NCBI RefSeq assembly: GCF_003609835.1
Contig: NZ_AP017898.1
Location: 1,612,001 to 1,676,000 of the forward strand
Reading direction: 5' to 3'
DNA from: Sphingopyxis sp. FD7
GTDB taxonomy: Bacteria; Pseudomonadota; Alphaproteobacteria; Sphingomonadales; Sphingomonadaceae
Length of the DNA stretch: 64,000 bases
In this document: positions 16,198-24,445 of the stretch, in pieces
Layout: each line of letters begins with the position of its first letter
How positions within the stretch are numbered: position 1 is the stretch's first letter
Translations under genes and position numbers: made by a program
Notes under the pieces: generated by a model
Seen by the model: only the letters and a program-made list of their open reading frames with translations
What the model was told of the DNA's origin: nothing
Database searches by the model: none

Positions 16198-17889
16198 ATG
16201 CTTATCCCTCCCCCGCTCAAGGTCGCCGGGCTTGCCGCGCTGGCGCTGCTCGCCGCGTGCAACGGCAACACCGAAGCGCAGAAAATCACGGCTGCTTCGA
16301 TCCCCGATGTCGAGATTCCTGATTTGTCGCTTGCGACCTTGCAGGAGGTGACGAAAGAACTGTCGTCCGACGCTTATGAAGGCCGCGCCCCCGGCACAGC
16401 GGGCGAGGAAAAGACCGTCGCCTATATCATCGAGAAGTACAAGGAAGCAGGCTTGCAGCCCGGCAACAACGGCAGCTGGACGCAGGATGTGCCGCTGGTC
16501 GAGATCACCGCGAAGAACGCCACCCCGCTCACCTTCACCGGCGGCAAAACGCCGGTCACCGCGCGATATGCCAGCGACTATGTCGCATTCAGCTATCGCG
16601 TCCAGCCGCGAACCGAAGTGAAGGACAGCGACGTCGTGTTCGTGGGCTATGGCATCAATGCCCCCGAAAAGGGCTGGAACGATTACGCCGGGCTCGACGT
16701 CAAGGGCAAGACGGTGGTGGTCCTCGTCAACGATCCCGACTGGGAAACCAGGGAAACCGAAGGCCCGTTCAACGGCCGCGCGATGACCTATTATGGCCGC
16801 TGGTCGTATAAATATGAGGAAGCCGCGCGTCAGGGCGCCGCGGCGGTGCTGATCGTCCACGACACCGAACCCGCCGCCTATGGCTGGAACGTCGTCGAAT
16901 CGAGCAACACCGGCACCCAATATCTGGCCGAAAGCAAGGATGGCGGGGCGAGCCAGACCGTCGCCAACGGCTGGATCCAGCTTGCCAAGGCGAAGGAGCT
17001 TTTCGCAAGCGCCGGACAGGATTTCGACAAGCTGCGCGAGGCGGCGAAGCAAAAGGGCTTCAAGCCCGTGCCACTGGCGGGGGTGAAGGCGAACTTCGCG
17101 TTCGACAACGACATTGCGAAGAAGATGTCACGCAACGTCATCGGCGTGCTGCCGGGCGCCAAGCGGCCCGACGAATATGTGCTTTACACGGGTCACTGGG
17201 ATCATCTCGGCCGCTGCACGCCGGTCGATGGCGACGACATCTGCAACGGCGCGGTCGACAATGCGAGCGGCATCGCGGGTCTGGTGACGCTGGCGCAGGC
17301 GTTCAAACAGGCCGGCGCACCCGATCGCAGCATCGTCTTCCTGGCCGTGACCGCCGAGGAATCGGGACTGCTCGGATCGAAATACTACGCCGAAAACCCC
17401 GTCTTCCCGCTGGCGCAGACGGTCGGAGGCGTGAATATGGACGCGCTGAACTCGGTCGGCCCCGCGAAGGACATCGTCGTTGTCGGCGCCGGCAAGTCCG
17501 AGCTCGACGCCTATGTCGAAAAACTCGCCAGGATGGAGGGTCGCACGGTCAAGGCCGAGCCGACCCCCGAAAAGGGCTTCTACTACCGTTCGGATCATTT
17601 CAGCTTCGCCAAGCTCGGCGTGCCGATGTTCAACTTCGGCAGCGGCGACGATCTGGTCGAGGGCGGCGTCGAAGCGGGCCAGAAGGCGGCGGAAGATTAT
17701 GAAAAGAACCGCTATCACGCCCCCGGCGACGAATATGAGGCGATCACCAACTGGGACGGCATGATGTCGGACCTGCGCCTCTATTACGCCGCGGGCCGGA
17801 TGCTCGCGATGACCGAGGCGTGGCCGAACTGGGTCGAGGGCGACGAATTCCGCGCGGCCCGCGACAAATCGCGCGCTGCGGCGAAATAG
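16198..17889 (+). CDS. M28-family metallopeptidase, probable lipoprotein
   Basis: A 563-residue zinc aminopeptidase of the M28 (Zn-peptidase) family with an inserted PA domain. The N-terminus MLIPPPLKVAGLAALALLAA is followed by Cys in a lipobox (LLAAC), so it is likely anchored in the outer membrane on the periplasmic side. The PA-like domain spans roughly residues 150-300. The metal ligands follow: H and D in YTGHWDHLGR, D in NGAVDNASGIAG, EE in TAEESGLLGS, D in GGVNMDALN and H in YHAPGDEYEA. The ATG is preceded by AGAGGAG. It is the first intact core gene to the right of the prophage remnant. Confidence 0.93.
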   Translation: MLIPPPLKVAGLAALALLAACNGNTEAQKITAASIPDVEIPDLSLATLQEVTKELSSDAYEGRAPGTAGEEKTVAYIIEKYKEAGLQPGNNGSWTQDVPLVEITAKNATPLTFTGGKTPVTARYASDYVAFSYRVQPRTEVKDSDVVFVGYGINAPEKGWNDYAGLDVKGKTVVVLVNDPDWETRETEGPFNGRAMTYYGRWSYKYEEAARQGAAAVLIVHDTEPAAYGWNVVESSNTGTQYLAESKDGGASQTVANGWIQLAKAKELFASAGQDFDKLREAAKQKGFKPVPLAGVKANFAFDNDIAKKMSRNVIGVLPGAKRPDEYVLYTGHWDHLGRCTPVDGDDICNGAVDNASGIAGLVTLAQAFKQAGAPDRSIVFLAVTAEESGLLGSKYYAENPVFPLAQTVGGVNMDALNSVGPAKDIVVVGAGKSELDAYVEKLARMEGRTVKAEPTPEKGFYYRSDHFSFAKLGVPMFNFGSGDDLVEGGVEAGQKAAEDYEKNRYHAPGDEYEAITNWDGMMSDLRLYYAAGRMLAMTEAWPNWVEGDEFRAARDKSRAAAK

Positions 17890-17890
17890 G

Positions 17891-17993
17891 GCATCGTCAT
17901 TGCGAGCGAAGCGAAGCAATCCAACGCGGTATACGCCTACTCTGGATTGCCGCGTCCCCCGGATCAAGTCCGGGGTTCTCGCAATGACGATGC
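17891..17993. repeat. Palindromic intergenic repeat
   Basis: GCATCGTCATTGCGAG (17891-17906) is mirrored exactly by CTCGCAATGACGATGC (17978-17993). Inside are further pairs, GCAATCCA/TGGATTGC and CCCCGGA/TCCGGGG. It sits between the peptidase and agmatine deiminase genes. It is of the REP/MITE-like type found in many alphaproteobacterial genomes and may also stop transcription. Confidence 0.85.
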
Positions 17994-18018
17994 TCGTAAA
18001 CCAGGGACAGCCGACCAG

Positions 18019-19002
18019 ATGATGCTGAAAATGCCTGCCGAATGGGCGCCGCACGAGGCTGTCTGGATCGGCTTCCCCCACCTCGCCGAGGAATGGGCGG
18101 GGACGATCGATGAAGGGCGGCGCGACGTCGCCGCCTTCGCCAACGCGGTCCACGACGGCGGCCGCGGCGAGGAGGTGCGGCTGGTCGTTAACGACGAACG
18201 GCAGGCGGAAATCGCGGCGAAGCTGGTCGATCCGGGCGTAAAAATCCTCGTCCAGCCGCTCGGCGACATCTGGCTGCGCGATACGGGACCGATCATCGTC
18301 GGCACGGGCGCCGCGCGGCGCGCGCGCAATTTCCGGTTCAACTGGTGGGGCGAGAAGTTTGTCATGCCAGGCGATCAGGAGGTCGGCGCCGCGCTGGCGC
18401 GGACAAGCGGCCTGCCCAACGACGATCAGGACTGGGTGCTCGAAGGCGGCGGCATCGATGTCGATGGCACCGGGCTCTGCGTCACGACCGAGGAATGTCT
18501 GCTCAACGCGAACCGCAACCCGACGCTGACGCGCGAGGACATCGCAGTGCGGCTCCACCAGTCGCTCGGCATCGACCGCCTGCTCTGGCTCGGCAAGGGG
18601 CTGGTCGGCGACCACACCGACGGCCATGTCGACAATCTCGCACGCTTCGTCGGCGAAGGGCGGCTTGCGCTGCCCGTCGCGGCAGGGCCGGACGATCCCA
18701 ATGCGCATATCTATGCCGACGCCCGCGCGCGAACCGCGGCGTTCGGCGGGGTCGAAATCGTCGACCTCCCCTCACCCGGCCGCGTCGAGATCGGCGGAGA
18801 GATTGCGGCGGCGAGTTATATGAACTTCTATATCGGCAACAGCGTCGTCGTCGTGCCGACCTATGGCACCGCGAACGACGATGTCGCCGTAGACGCGCTC
18901 GCCGCACTCTTCCCCGACCGCCGTGCCATCGGCGTGCCCGCGCGCGGGATCATCGTAGGCGGCGGCAGCTTCCATTGCTCGAGCCAGCAGGTGCCTAGAT
19001 GA
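18019..19002 (+). CDS. aguA: Agmatine deiminase (peptidyl-arginine deiminase family)
   Basis: A 327-residue protein that converts agmatine to N-carbamoylputrescine and ammonia. Family motifs are visible: MPAEWAPHEAVWIGFPH at the N-terminus, GDIWLRDTGPI (catalytic Asp), the FNWWGEKF strand, GLVGDHTDGHVDNLARFV with the catalytic His, and the C-terminal GGGSFHCSSQQ with the nucleophilic Cys. ATGs at 18019 and 18022 are both possible; the longer frame begins inside the palindromic repeat and is rejected. Its stop overlaps the next ATG by 4 nt. The second pathway enzyme, aguB, is one gene downstream. Confidence 0.93.
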   Translation: MMLKMPAEWAPHEAVWIGFPHLAEEWAGTIDEGRRDVAAFANAVHDGGRGEEVRLVVNDERQAEIAAKLVDPGVKILVQPLGDIWLRDTGPIIVGTGAARRARNFRFNWWGEKFVMPGDQEVGAALARTSGLPNDDQDWVLEGGGIDVDGTGLCVTTEECLLNANRNPTLTREDIAVRLHQSLGIDRLLWLGKGLVGDHTDGHVDNLARFVGEGRLALPVAAGPDDPNAHIYADARARTAAFGGVEIVDLPSPGRVEIGGEIAAASYMNFYIGNSVVVVPTYGTANDDVAVDALAALFPDRRAIGVPARGIIVGGGSFHCSSQQVPR

Positions 19003-19658
19003 CCGCGAACTTCATTGCCTTGCCACTACTGGTCGCCGGTAGCGGCGCCTATATTGTAAGCATGGAATCCTCGTCCGATCCTCAGCATCGGATGCGCCTC
19101 GCTTATCCCGTTGTTGCCTTGCAGGCGGATGCTGAAGGCGACGCGCGGTTCGAGGTGCAGGTCGACAAGGAAGGGCGGCCGGCGAACTGCAAAATAATAT
19201 CATCGTCGGGCCACCCCGCTCTGGACACGGAAACCTGCACGTTGATGATGCAGAGAGGGAAATGGCATCCGGCGACGGCGCCAGACGGCCAACCGACCGA
19301 GTTTATATATTCCGACACCATGAAATGGCGCCTAGATCGCTCGAACAACACCGGTTTGCAGACACAATATCAACAGGATACGGATTATCCTGCGGCAGCG
19401 CTGGCTTTGGGTGTTGAAGGCGTATCAAAGGTCGAACTGGCAATCGACGAAGCCGGAAATCCGAAATCCTGCAAACTGCTTCAGTCTGCGGGCCATCCCG
19501 ACCTTGATCACGCGGCCTGCAATATGTTGATGGGCATGCAAGGGTTTCGGCCACGGGCCAATACCGACGGCATACTGCGACCTTTGATATCGGTACAATC
19601 GGTAAGATGGAAAATTCCCCGACCGGCATCGGAAAACAAGACGCGCAAAAGCGAGTAA
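18999..19658 (+). CDS. Exported protein with two TonB-C-like domains
   Basis: A 219-residue product. A short hydrophobic N-terminus (ANFIALPLLVAGSGAYIV) is followed by two similar modules, at about residues 35-110 and 125-205. Each has the pattern YP..AL....EG...F.V.VD..G.P..CKI..SSGHP.LD..TC..M....F.PA of TonB C-terminal-like domains. Such proteins are annotated as energy transducer TonB-like, but the long proline-rich linker of true TonB is absent. It overlaps aguA by ATGA, although it has no obvious role in agmatine breakdown, and its base composition is less GC-rich than its neighbours. Confidence 0.75.
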   Translation: MTANFIALPLLVAGSGAYIVSMESSSDPQHRMRLAYPVVALQADAEGDARFEVQVDKEGRPANCKIISSSGHPALDTETCTLMMQRGKWHPATAPDGQPTEFIYSDTMKWRLDRSNNTGLQTQYQQDTDYPAAALALGVEGVSKVELAIDEAGNPKSCKLLQSAGHPDLDHAACNMLMGMQGFRPRANTDGILRPLISVQSVRWKIPRPASENKTRKSE

Positions 19659-19765
19659 GTCCACAACTGCCCCGATGCGCTGGCTCGGGTCGCGCCGCCC
19701 TATGATCGCTGGCATAGAGCCATAGCGCCTTTTCTCGCCGCACGGTGCGTGGCATGAGACGCCCC

Positions 19766-20617
19766 ATGACCCGCACCATCACCGTCGCCGCGTTGCAGCT
19801 TCCCCTGCCCGGCCCTGTCCAGCCCAATATCGAGGCCGTCGCCGCGCTCGTCGAGGAAGCAGCCGCCAAGGGCGCGCAGATCATCCTGCCGCCCGAACTC
19901 TTCGAAGGCCCCTATTTCTGCCAGGTCGAGGATGAGGCGCTGTTCGCGTCGGCGCGCCCGACCGCCGAGCATCCGAGCGTCACCGCAATGCAGGCGCTCG
20001 CCGCGAAACTGAAAGTCGCGATCCCGACGAGTTTCTTCGAGAAGGACGGGCCGCATTATTACAACACGCTCGCCATGATCGGCCCCGATGGCGCGATCAT
20101 GGGCACCTATCGCAAGAGCCACATTCCCGACGGGCCGGGTTATGAGGAGAAATATTATTTTCGCCCCGGCAACAGCGGCTTCAAGGTCTGGGACGTCTTC
20201 GGCACGCGCATCGGCGTCGGCGTCTGCTGGGATCAATGGTATCCCGAATGCGCGCGCGCGATGGCGCTGATGGGCGCCGAGCTGCTCTTTTACCCGACCG
20301 CGATCGGCAGCGAGCCCTATGACGCCGACCTCGACACCAGCCGCATGTGGCGCCGCGCGATGCAGGGCCATGCCGTGTCGAACTGTATGCCGGTGATCGC
20401 CGCGAACCGCATCGGAACCGAGGGCGACGCCAGTTTCTATGGCCACAGCTTCATCACCGACGAATGGGGCGACATGACGCAGGCGTTCGGCGCCGACGAA
20501 ACCGGCGTGCTTGTCGAGACGATCGACCTCGACCGCGCGGCGAAGCACCGCGCCGGCATGGGTTTTTTCCGCGACCGGCGGCCGCAGCTTTATGCGCGGC
20601 TCGTCGAAGACATCTAG
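19766..20617 (+). CDS. aguB: N-carbamoylputrescine amidase
   Basis: A 283-residue carbon-nitrogen hydrolase that splits N-carbamoylputrescine into putrescine, CO2 and ammonia. The nitrilase-superfamily triad is present: Glu in ILPPELFEGPYFCQ, Lys in YRKSHIPDGPGYEEKYYF and Cys in GVGVCWDQWYPECAR. The tyrosine- and glycine-rich stretch after the Lys is characteristic of AguB. The ATG at 19766 begins MTRTITVAALQ, the normal family start. Together with aguA it completes the agmatine-to-putrescine route; the TonB-like gene lies between them. Confidence 0.94.
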   Translation: MTRTITVAALQLPLPGPVQPNIEAVAALVEEAAAKGAQIILPPELFEGPYFCQVEDEALFASARPTAEHPSVTAMQALAAKLKVAIPTSFFEKDGPHYYNTLAMIGPDGAIMGTYRKSHIPDGPGYEEKYYFRPGNSGFKVWDVFGTRIGVGVCWDQWYPECARAMALMGAELLFYPTAIGSEPYDADLDTSRMWRRAMQGHAVSNCMPVIAANRIGTEGDASFYGHSFITDEWGDMTQAFGADETGVLVETIDLDRAAKHRAGMGFFRDRRPQLYARLVEDI

Positions 20618-20632
20618 GGTCAGGATCCTAGC

Positions 20633-20663
20633 GTGCCGGTTTTGATGCAATCAAAACCGGCAC
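20633..20663 (+). terminator. Hairpin downstream of aguB
   Basis: GTGCCGGTTTTGAT and ATCAAAACCGGCAC form a 14-bp perfect stem with a 3-nt GCA loop, 16 bp after the aguB stop. A T-rich stretch (TTCTTGTTTTG) begins 8 nt later. It separates aguB from the convergent PilZ gene and probably ends transcription. Confidence 0.7.
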
Positions 20664-20726
20664 TCCAGATTCTTGTTTTGCCGTGTTTTCCGAGTCGTCA
20701 GATGATCCCGCCCGACTTGAAAACAC

Positions 20727-21350
20727 TCAAGCCTCGAAGCGGCGGATGCTTTCCAGGTCGGCGCGGTCGAGCGGCTGCGTCAGCCACAGCCCGCCGCGTC
20801 CCTCGCGCGACCAGCGCACGATCGCACGGCGGCGGACCCCGCTCGCCAGGATCAGGTCCAGTTCGCGGCCCACGTCGAAATGCCCGTCGTGGACGAAGCC
20901 GGCACCATGCTGCGAAAGGTCGACCAGTTCGATGCGGCTGACGGTGCCGTCCTTGGCGACAATCTGCGCCTGGCTGTGAACCGGCAGGCGCGGCTGGCGA
21001 TAGCCCAATGCGCGCTGCTCCGCTGCCAGCTGCTTGAGCAGGTCGGCAACATCGACTTCGGTATCGAATGCCACGCCGCACCGGCCGTCATTGGCCCAGA
21101 CGACCTTTCCGCGCAGCATCACCGTGTCCGACAAGGCGATATCCAGCGTTTCACCGACCGCGATCGGCACCTCGGCGGCAAGCATCATGCCACGGTTCGA
21201 CATATTGCGTACGCGCCACAAACCCGCGTCGCCGTTGCGTATCACCTTGGCGATGCGCCAGACGGTGCGATAGCGGTCGCCGCCCCGGCGATCGCCCGCT
21301 GCGGCATATTCCGGGCCCCCTGCCGGATCCGTAAAGCGACGTGGGTTCAT
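20727..21350 (-). CDS. PilZ-domain protein, probable cyclic-di-GMP receptor
   Basis: A 207-residue protein with two PilZ-like modules. The first contains GGDRYRTVWRIAKVIR and WRVRNMSNRGMMLAAE, a degenerate RxxxR plus (D/N)xSxxG pattern. The second has RIELVDLSQHGAGFVHDGHF. The second motifs fit binding of cyclic di-GMP, though the first arginine pair is only partly conserved. The ATG at 21350 follows GGTGGAAG. A GTG at 21359 would add three residues. It stands alone, so its partner process (motility, polysaccharide) cannot be stated; a diguanylate cyclase is 9 kb away at 29889. Confidence 0.85.
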   Translation of the reverse strand: MNPRRFTDPAGGPEYAAAGDRRGGDRYRTVWRIAKVIRNGDAGLWRVRNMSNRGMMLAAEVPIAVGETLDIALSDTVMLRGKVVWANDGRCGVAFDTEVDVADLLKQLAAEQRALGYRQPRLPVHSQAQIVAKDGTVSRIELVDLSQHGAGFVHDGHFDVGRELDLILASGVRRRAIVRWSREGRGGLWLTQPLDRADLESIRRFEA

Positions 21351-21623
21351 GTCTTCCACCTTGCCGGATCAGCACCGCACCGAGCGTAAGGCACTGTAGA
21401 TGCTGTAAAATAATCGCGGACGCCCGTTTTCATTATCTCATTTTTCGTTAAGATTCAATGACGTTGCAGTTTATAGTTAACATCGCTTCTTTCACGCTCC
21501 GCACGGCTGTCGGCCGGGTTACCGGTGGCAATCCTTCGTATTTTATCTGTTTTACGGCCCGGCGCGTCGCCCATTAAGCGGATTTTTCCGCTTTTTTCGT
21601 CGTGCGACAATCATTGCCGTGGA

Positions 21624-22376
21624 TCAGTATCGCCCCGACAGCAGGACGCCGGCGCCGGGCACTTCCGTGCGCAGGCCAAGGCGAACGAGCATTTGATAGG
21701 CAGTGCAGATCGCCGCCGAAACAACGGGCAGGCCGATCCGGTCCTCGATCTGCTGCACCGCGGGAAGCGACGGCATCTGGACGCACGCCGACACGACAAG
21801 CGCGTCGACGCCCGACAGATCCAGACGCCTGTAATGGTCGAGAAGTCTGGCCGGATCCTGGGCGGCGACCTCCAGATTGTCGGGGATTTCGAGCGCCAGC
21901 CAGTCGGAGACCGCCACCCCCTCGCCCTCGATATAGCCCACGACCATTTCGGTGAGCGGTTTCATATAAGGCGCAACGAGCGCGATGCGCCTGGCTCCCA
22001 GAGCGTTCAGCCCCTCGATGAGCGCACCCGCGCTGGTCACGACCGGAGCGGCATGGCCGTTGTCGACCGTGCGCTGGTGCAGCCGCGCTTCCGACACGCG
22101 ATGATAGCCCGCGCCCATGCTCATGATCGCAACGAGGCAGGCATAGCCGAGCACGTCGACCGCGGCGTCGGAAAGTTCGAGCGCACAGCGATCGGAATCG
22201 GCGTCCATCGCCGCCAATTCTTCCTTGGTCACCTTCTTCATCCGCATCCGCGACGCGTGGAAGGTGAAGCGTTCGGGCGCGACGCCCTCGCGCGCGCGCA
22301 GCAACGCCGGGATTTCCGTCTCCATCGTGACGTTCGAGCTGGGCACGATCTGCCCGATGCGGATGGGTCTCGTCAT
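21624..22376 (-). CDS. Maleate cis-trans isomerase (Asp/Glu racemase superfamily)
   Basis: A 250-residue protein of the maleate isomerase / arylmalonate decarboxylase group. It carries the N-terminal GQIVPSSNVTMETEIPALLR segment and two active-site Cys regions, LGYACLVAIMSMG (about residue 80) and VVSACVQMPSLPAVQQIE (about 197), typical of two-cysteine racemase-type catalysis. It converts maleate to fumarate. As the last gene of the aromatic operon, 7 bp after the FAH-family hydrolase, it would feed the ring-cleavage product into the citrate cycle. In the nicotinate pathway the same enzyme type (NicE) follows a maleamate amidase. Confidence 0.87.
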   Translation of the reverse strand: MTRPIRIGQIVPSSNVTMETEIPALLRAREGVAPERFTFHASRMRMKKVTKEELAAMDADSDRCALELSDAAVDVLGYACLVAIMSMGAGYHRVSEARLHQRTVDNGHAAPVVTSAGALIEGLNALGARRIALVAPYMKPLTEMVVGYIEGEGVAVSDWLALEIPDNLEVAAQDPARLLDHYRRLDLSGVDALVVSACVQMPSLPAVQQIEDRIGLPVVSAAICTAYQMLVRLGLRTEVPGAGVLLSGRY

Positions 22377-22383
22377 GGCGCGT

Positions 22384-23292
22384 TCAGACCGCGACGATCG
22401 GGTTGCGGAGCGTGCCGATGCCCTCGACCGTCGATTCGACGACGTCGCCGGGCCACAGAAACTCCTGCGGATCGCGCCCCGCCCCCACCCCCGCCGGAGT
22501 GCCCGTCGCGATGATGTCGCCGGGTTCGAGCGTCATCACGCTGGAGATGTCGGCGATGAGCTGGGGCACGTTGAACAACATGAAGCGCGTGTTGCCGTTC
22601 TGCTTCTCGACCCCGTTCACATGCGTCAGGATATTGAGGTTGTGCGGATCGCCGATTTCGTCGGCGGTGACGATGCACGGCCCCATCGGCGCGAAGCTGT
22701 CCTGTCCCTTCGACACGATCCACTGCCCCGCGCGCCGACAGTCGCGCGCCGACACATCGTTGATGACGGTGTAACCGAACACATGGCCCAGCGCGTCGGC
22801 TTCGGCCACGCCGCGCGCGGTGCTGCCGATGATCACCGCCAGCTCGGTTTCCCAGTCGAGCTGCTGCGTCACCTTCGCATTGTGGCGAATGGGGTCGTTC
22901 CACGCGATCACCGCCGTGGGGGGTTTCGAGAAGATCACCGGCTGCTGCGGCAACTCGTGCGACGTGTCGAGCGCGCGTGCCGATTCAGCGACATGCTCGG
23001 TATAGTTGAGCCCGATGCCGAAGATATTCTTGCGCGGGCGCGGGATCGGCGCGAGCAGGGTGGCGTTGCCCTCGGGAAGCGACGTGCCCACCAGATCGGC
23101 GGTCGTCGCGCTTTCGACCGCTTCGCGAAGGAAGCGCACGCCAATCGGCCCCAGGTCGATGAAGTCGAGCATTGTCGAAGGCAGATCATGTCCGATCGCA
23201 TCGCCGAAACAGGCAACGTCGATTATCAGCCCGTCGTGAAGAAGGCCGAGGCGCGGTTCGGTTTCGACCGTGCGATACGTCACAAGGCGCAT
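22384..23292 (-). CDS. FAH-family hydrolase, probable maleylpyruvate/maleamylpyruvate hydrolase
   Basis: A 302-residue member of the fumarylacetoacetate hydrolase family, Mg-dependent C-C bond hydrolases. Family features include IFGIGLNYTEHVAESARALD (the loop with catalytic His/Glu), PVIFSKPPTAVIAWNDPI, DWETELAVIIGSTARGV (metal-binding Glu), FGYTVINDVSARDCRR, and the C-terminal MTLEPGDIIATGTPAGVGAG. It lies between the gentisate-type dioxygenase and maleate isomerase genes with short gaps, so the expected substrate is the ring-cleavage product, giving pyruvate plus maleate or maleamate. The exact substrate is inferred from context. Confidence 0.88.
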   Translation of the reverse strand: MRLVTYRTVETEPRLGLLHDGLIIDVACFGDAIGHDLPSTMLDFIDLGPIGVRFLREAVESATTADLVGTSLPEGNATLLAPIPRPRKNIFGIGLNYTEHVAESARALDTSHELPQQPVIFSKPPTAVIAWNDPIRHNAKVTQQLDWETELAVIIGSTARGVAEADALGHVFGYTVINDVSARDCRRAGQWIVSKGQDSFAPMGPCIVTADEIGDPHNLNILTHVNGVEKQNGNTRFMLFNVPQLIADISSVMTLEPGDIIATGTPAGVGAGRDPQEFLWPGDVVESTVEGIGTLRNPIVAV

Positions 23293-23308
23293 AATCTGTC
23301 CTGTCTGG

Positions 23309-24445
23309 TCAGGCGGGCTGGTGGCCGCCGTGGTCGGGATAGGCTTCCTCGATCCGGACGCCGAGCGCCTCCATCACGGGAAAGTCGTTGAACGAGAAAA
23401 GGAAGGCCTCTTCGTCCGGGTCGAGATTGACATGCTCGTGCCAAACCCAGGCGGGCACACAGAAAATATCGTGCGTTTCCCAGTCGAAGCGTGCGCCGCC
23501 GATGATCGAATAGCCGCGCCCGCCCGCGACATTATAGACGACATTGCCCGTGTGGCGGTGCGCTTTCCCGCGAAAACCGCCTTTGAGCATCTGCATGTGC
23601 GCGCCCATCGTCTGGAGCGCCCAGCCGCCCGTGAGCGGGTTCGAGTAGCGCAGCATATGCCCGTCGAAGGGCGACCCGTCGGACACTTTGGCGAGGTTCC
23701 ACAGCGCGTCGCGCGTCGCGTCCCAGCGATAGACCATGACCGGCGAATAGGGCTTCTCCCACGCCGCGACGCCTTCGGGCCGCAGCGCGGCGCCGCCAAA
23801 GGTGTGCGGCAGGTCGTCTATCGGAAACGCCGCGGCCTGCGTCGGCTGGTCATAGACCGCGTAGAAATTGGTCTCGAGGCTGTTCATCAGCGGAATGTCG
23901 AGCCCGTCCTGCCAGATTGACACCTCGCCGTCCGCCACAACCCCATGGTCGTGCCAGCAGCCGCCCGGCGTCAGCACATAATCATTGGCGCCCAGCGTGA
24001 TGTGGTGGCCGTCAACGACGGTATAGGCCCCCTTCCCCTCCATGATGAAGCGGTGCGCCGAGGCGGTGTGCTTGTGCGCGGGGGTAATCTCGCCGGGGCG
24101 CATCGCCTGCATTCCACTGAACAGCCAGCCGCAGACCGCGACATTCTCGCGCCCTGCGTCGCTGTCGTTGAGCAGCGTCACGACGCGGCGCCCCGCCTCT
24201 TCGGGCCTTACGAGGTCGAGCGCGCGGAGGCACATGGCGCGCATGTCGGCGTAGCGCCAGAGCGTCGGGCGATAGCGTGTTTCGGGCTCCCACGGCTCGA
24301 TCGCATTGGCGCGTTTCCAGAAGGCGCCGGCGTTGCGCGCTGCAAGCTCCTGATAAAAGGCCTCCAGTTCGGGCGTGTCGGTGACCCGCGACCGGCCGAG
24401 CACATCGTCGCGCGGGTCGATGGTTGTGGGATTATCTGCCATCAT
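23309..24445 (-). CDS. Gentisate 1,2-dioxygenase-type bicupin ring-cleavage dioxygenase
   Basis: A 378-residue bicupin. The N-terminal cupin has PAHKHTASAHRFIMEGKGAY with the three metal-binding His pattern and CWHDHG. The second cupin has KGGFRGKAHRHTGNVVYNVA and CVPAWVWHEHVNLD. Length and both motifs fit gentisate/salicylate-type dioxygenases that open the ring between the carboxyl-bearing carbon and its neighbour. The start ATG at 24445 overlaps the nitrilase stop by 4 nt. Placement directly behind kynureninase, and not with a salicylate or 3-hydroxybenzoate hydroxylase, raises 5-hydroxyanthranilate, the amino analogue of gentisate, as the likely substrate; this is inference. Confidence 0.88.
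   Translation of the reverse strand: MMADNPTTIDPRDDVLGRSRVTDTPELEAFYQELAARNAGAFWKRANAIEPWEPETRYRPTLWRYADMRAMCLRALDLVRPEEAGRRVVTLLNDSDAGRENVAVCGWLFSGMQAMRPGEITPAHKHTASAHRFIMEGKGAYTVVDGHHITLGANDYVLTPGGCWHDHGVVADGEVSIWQDGLDIPLMNSLETNFYAVYDQPTQAAAFPIDDLPHTFGGAALRPEGVAAWEKPYSPVMVYRWDATRDALWNLAKVSDGSPFDGHMLRYSNPLTGGWALQTMGAHMQMLKGGFRGKAHRHTGNVVYNVAGGRGYSIIGGARFDWETHDIFCVPAWVWHEHVNLDPDEEAFLFSFNDFPVMEALGVRIEEAYPDHGGHQPA

Noticed and set aside
16198..17052. The right half of a 617-codon minus-strand frame that includes the phage head fragment
   Set aside because: Only the part left of about 16060 has phage protein motifs. The rest is antisense to the M28 peptidase gene and is not part of the head protein.
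17128..18708. A 526-codon minus-strand frame across the peptidase, repeat and agmatine deiminase genes
   Set aside because: It crosses the palindromic repeat and mirrors two well-supported genes, and shows no domain.
21360..21623. A small gene in the less GC-rich gap between the PilZ and maleate isomerase genes
   Set aside because: The short frames have no ribosome-binding site or conserved pattern; the gap more likely holds the PilZ promoter.
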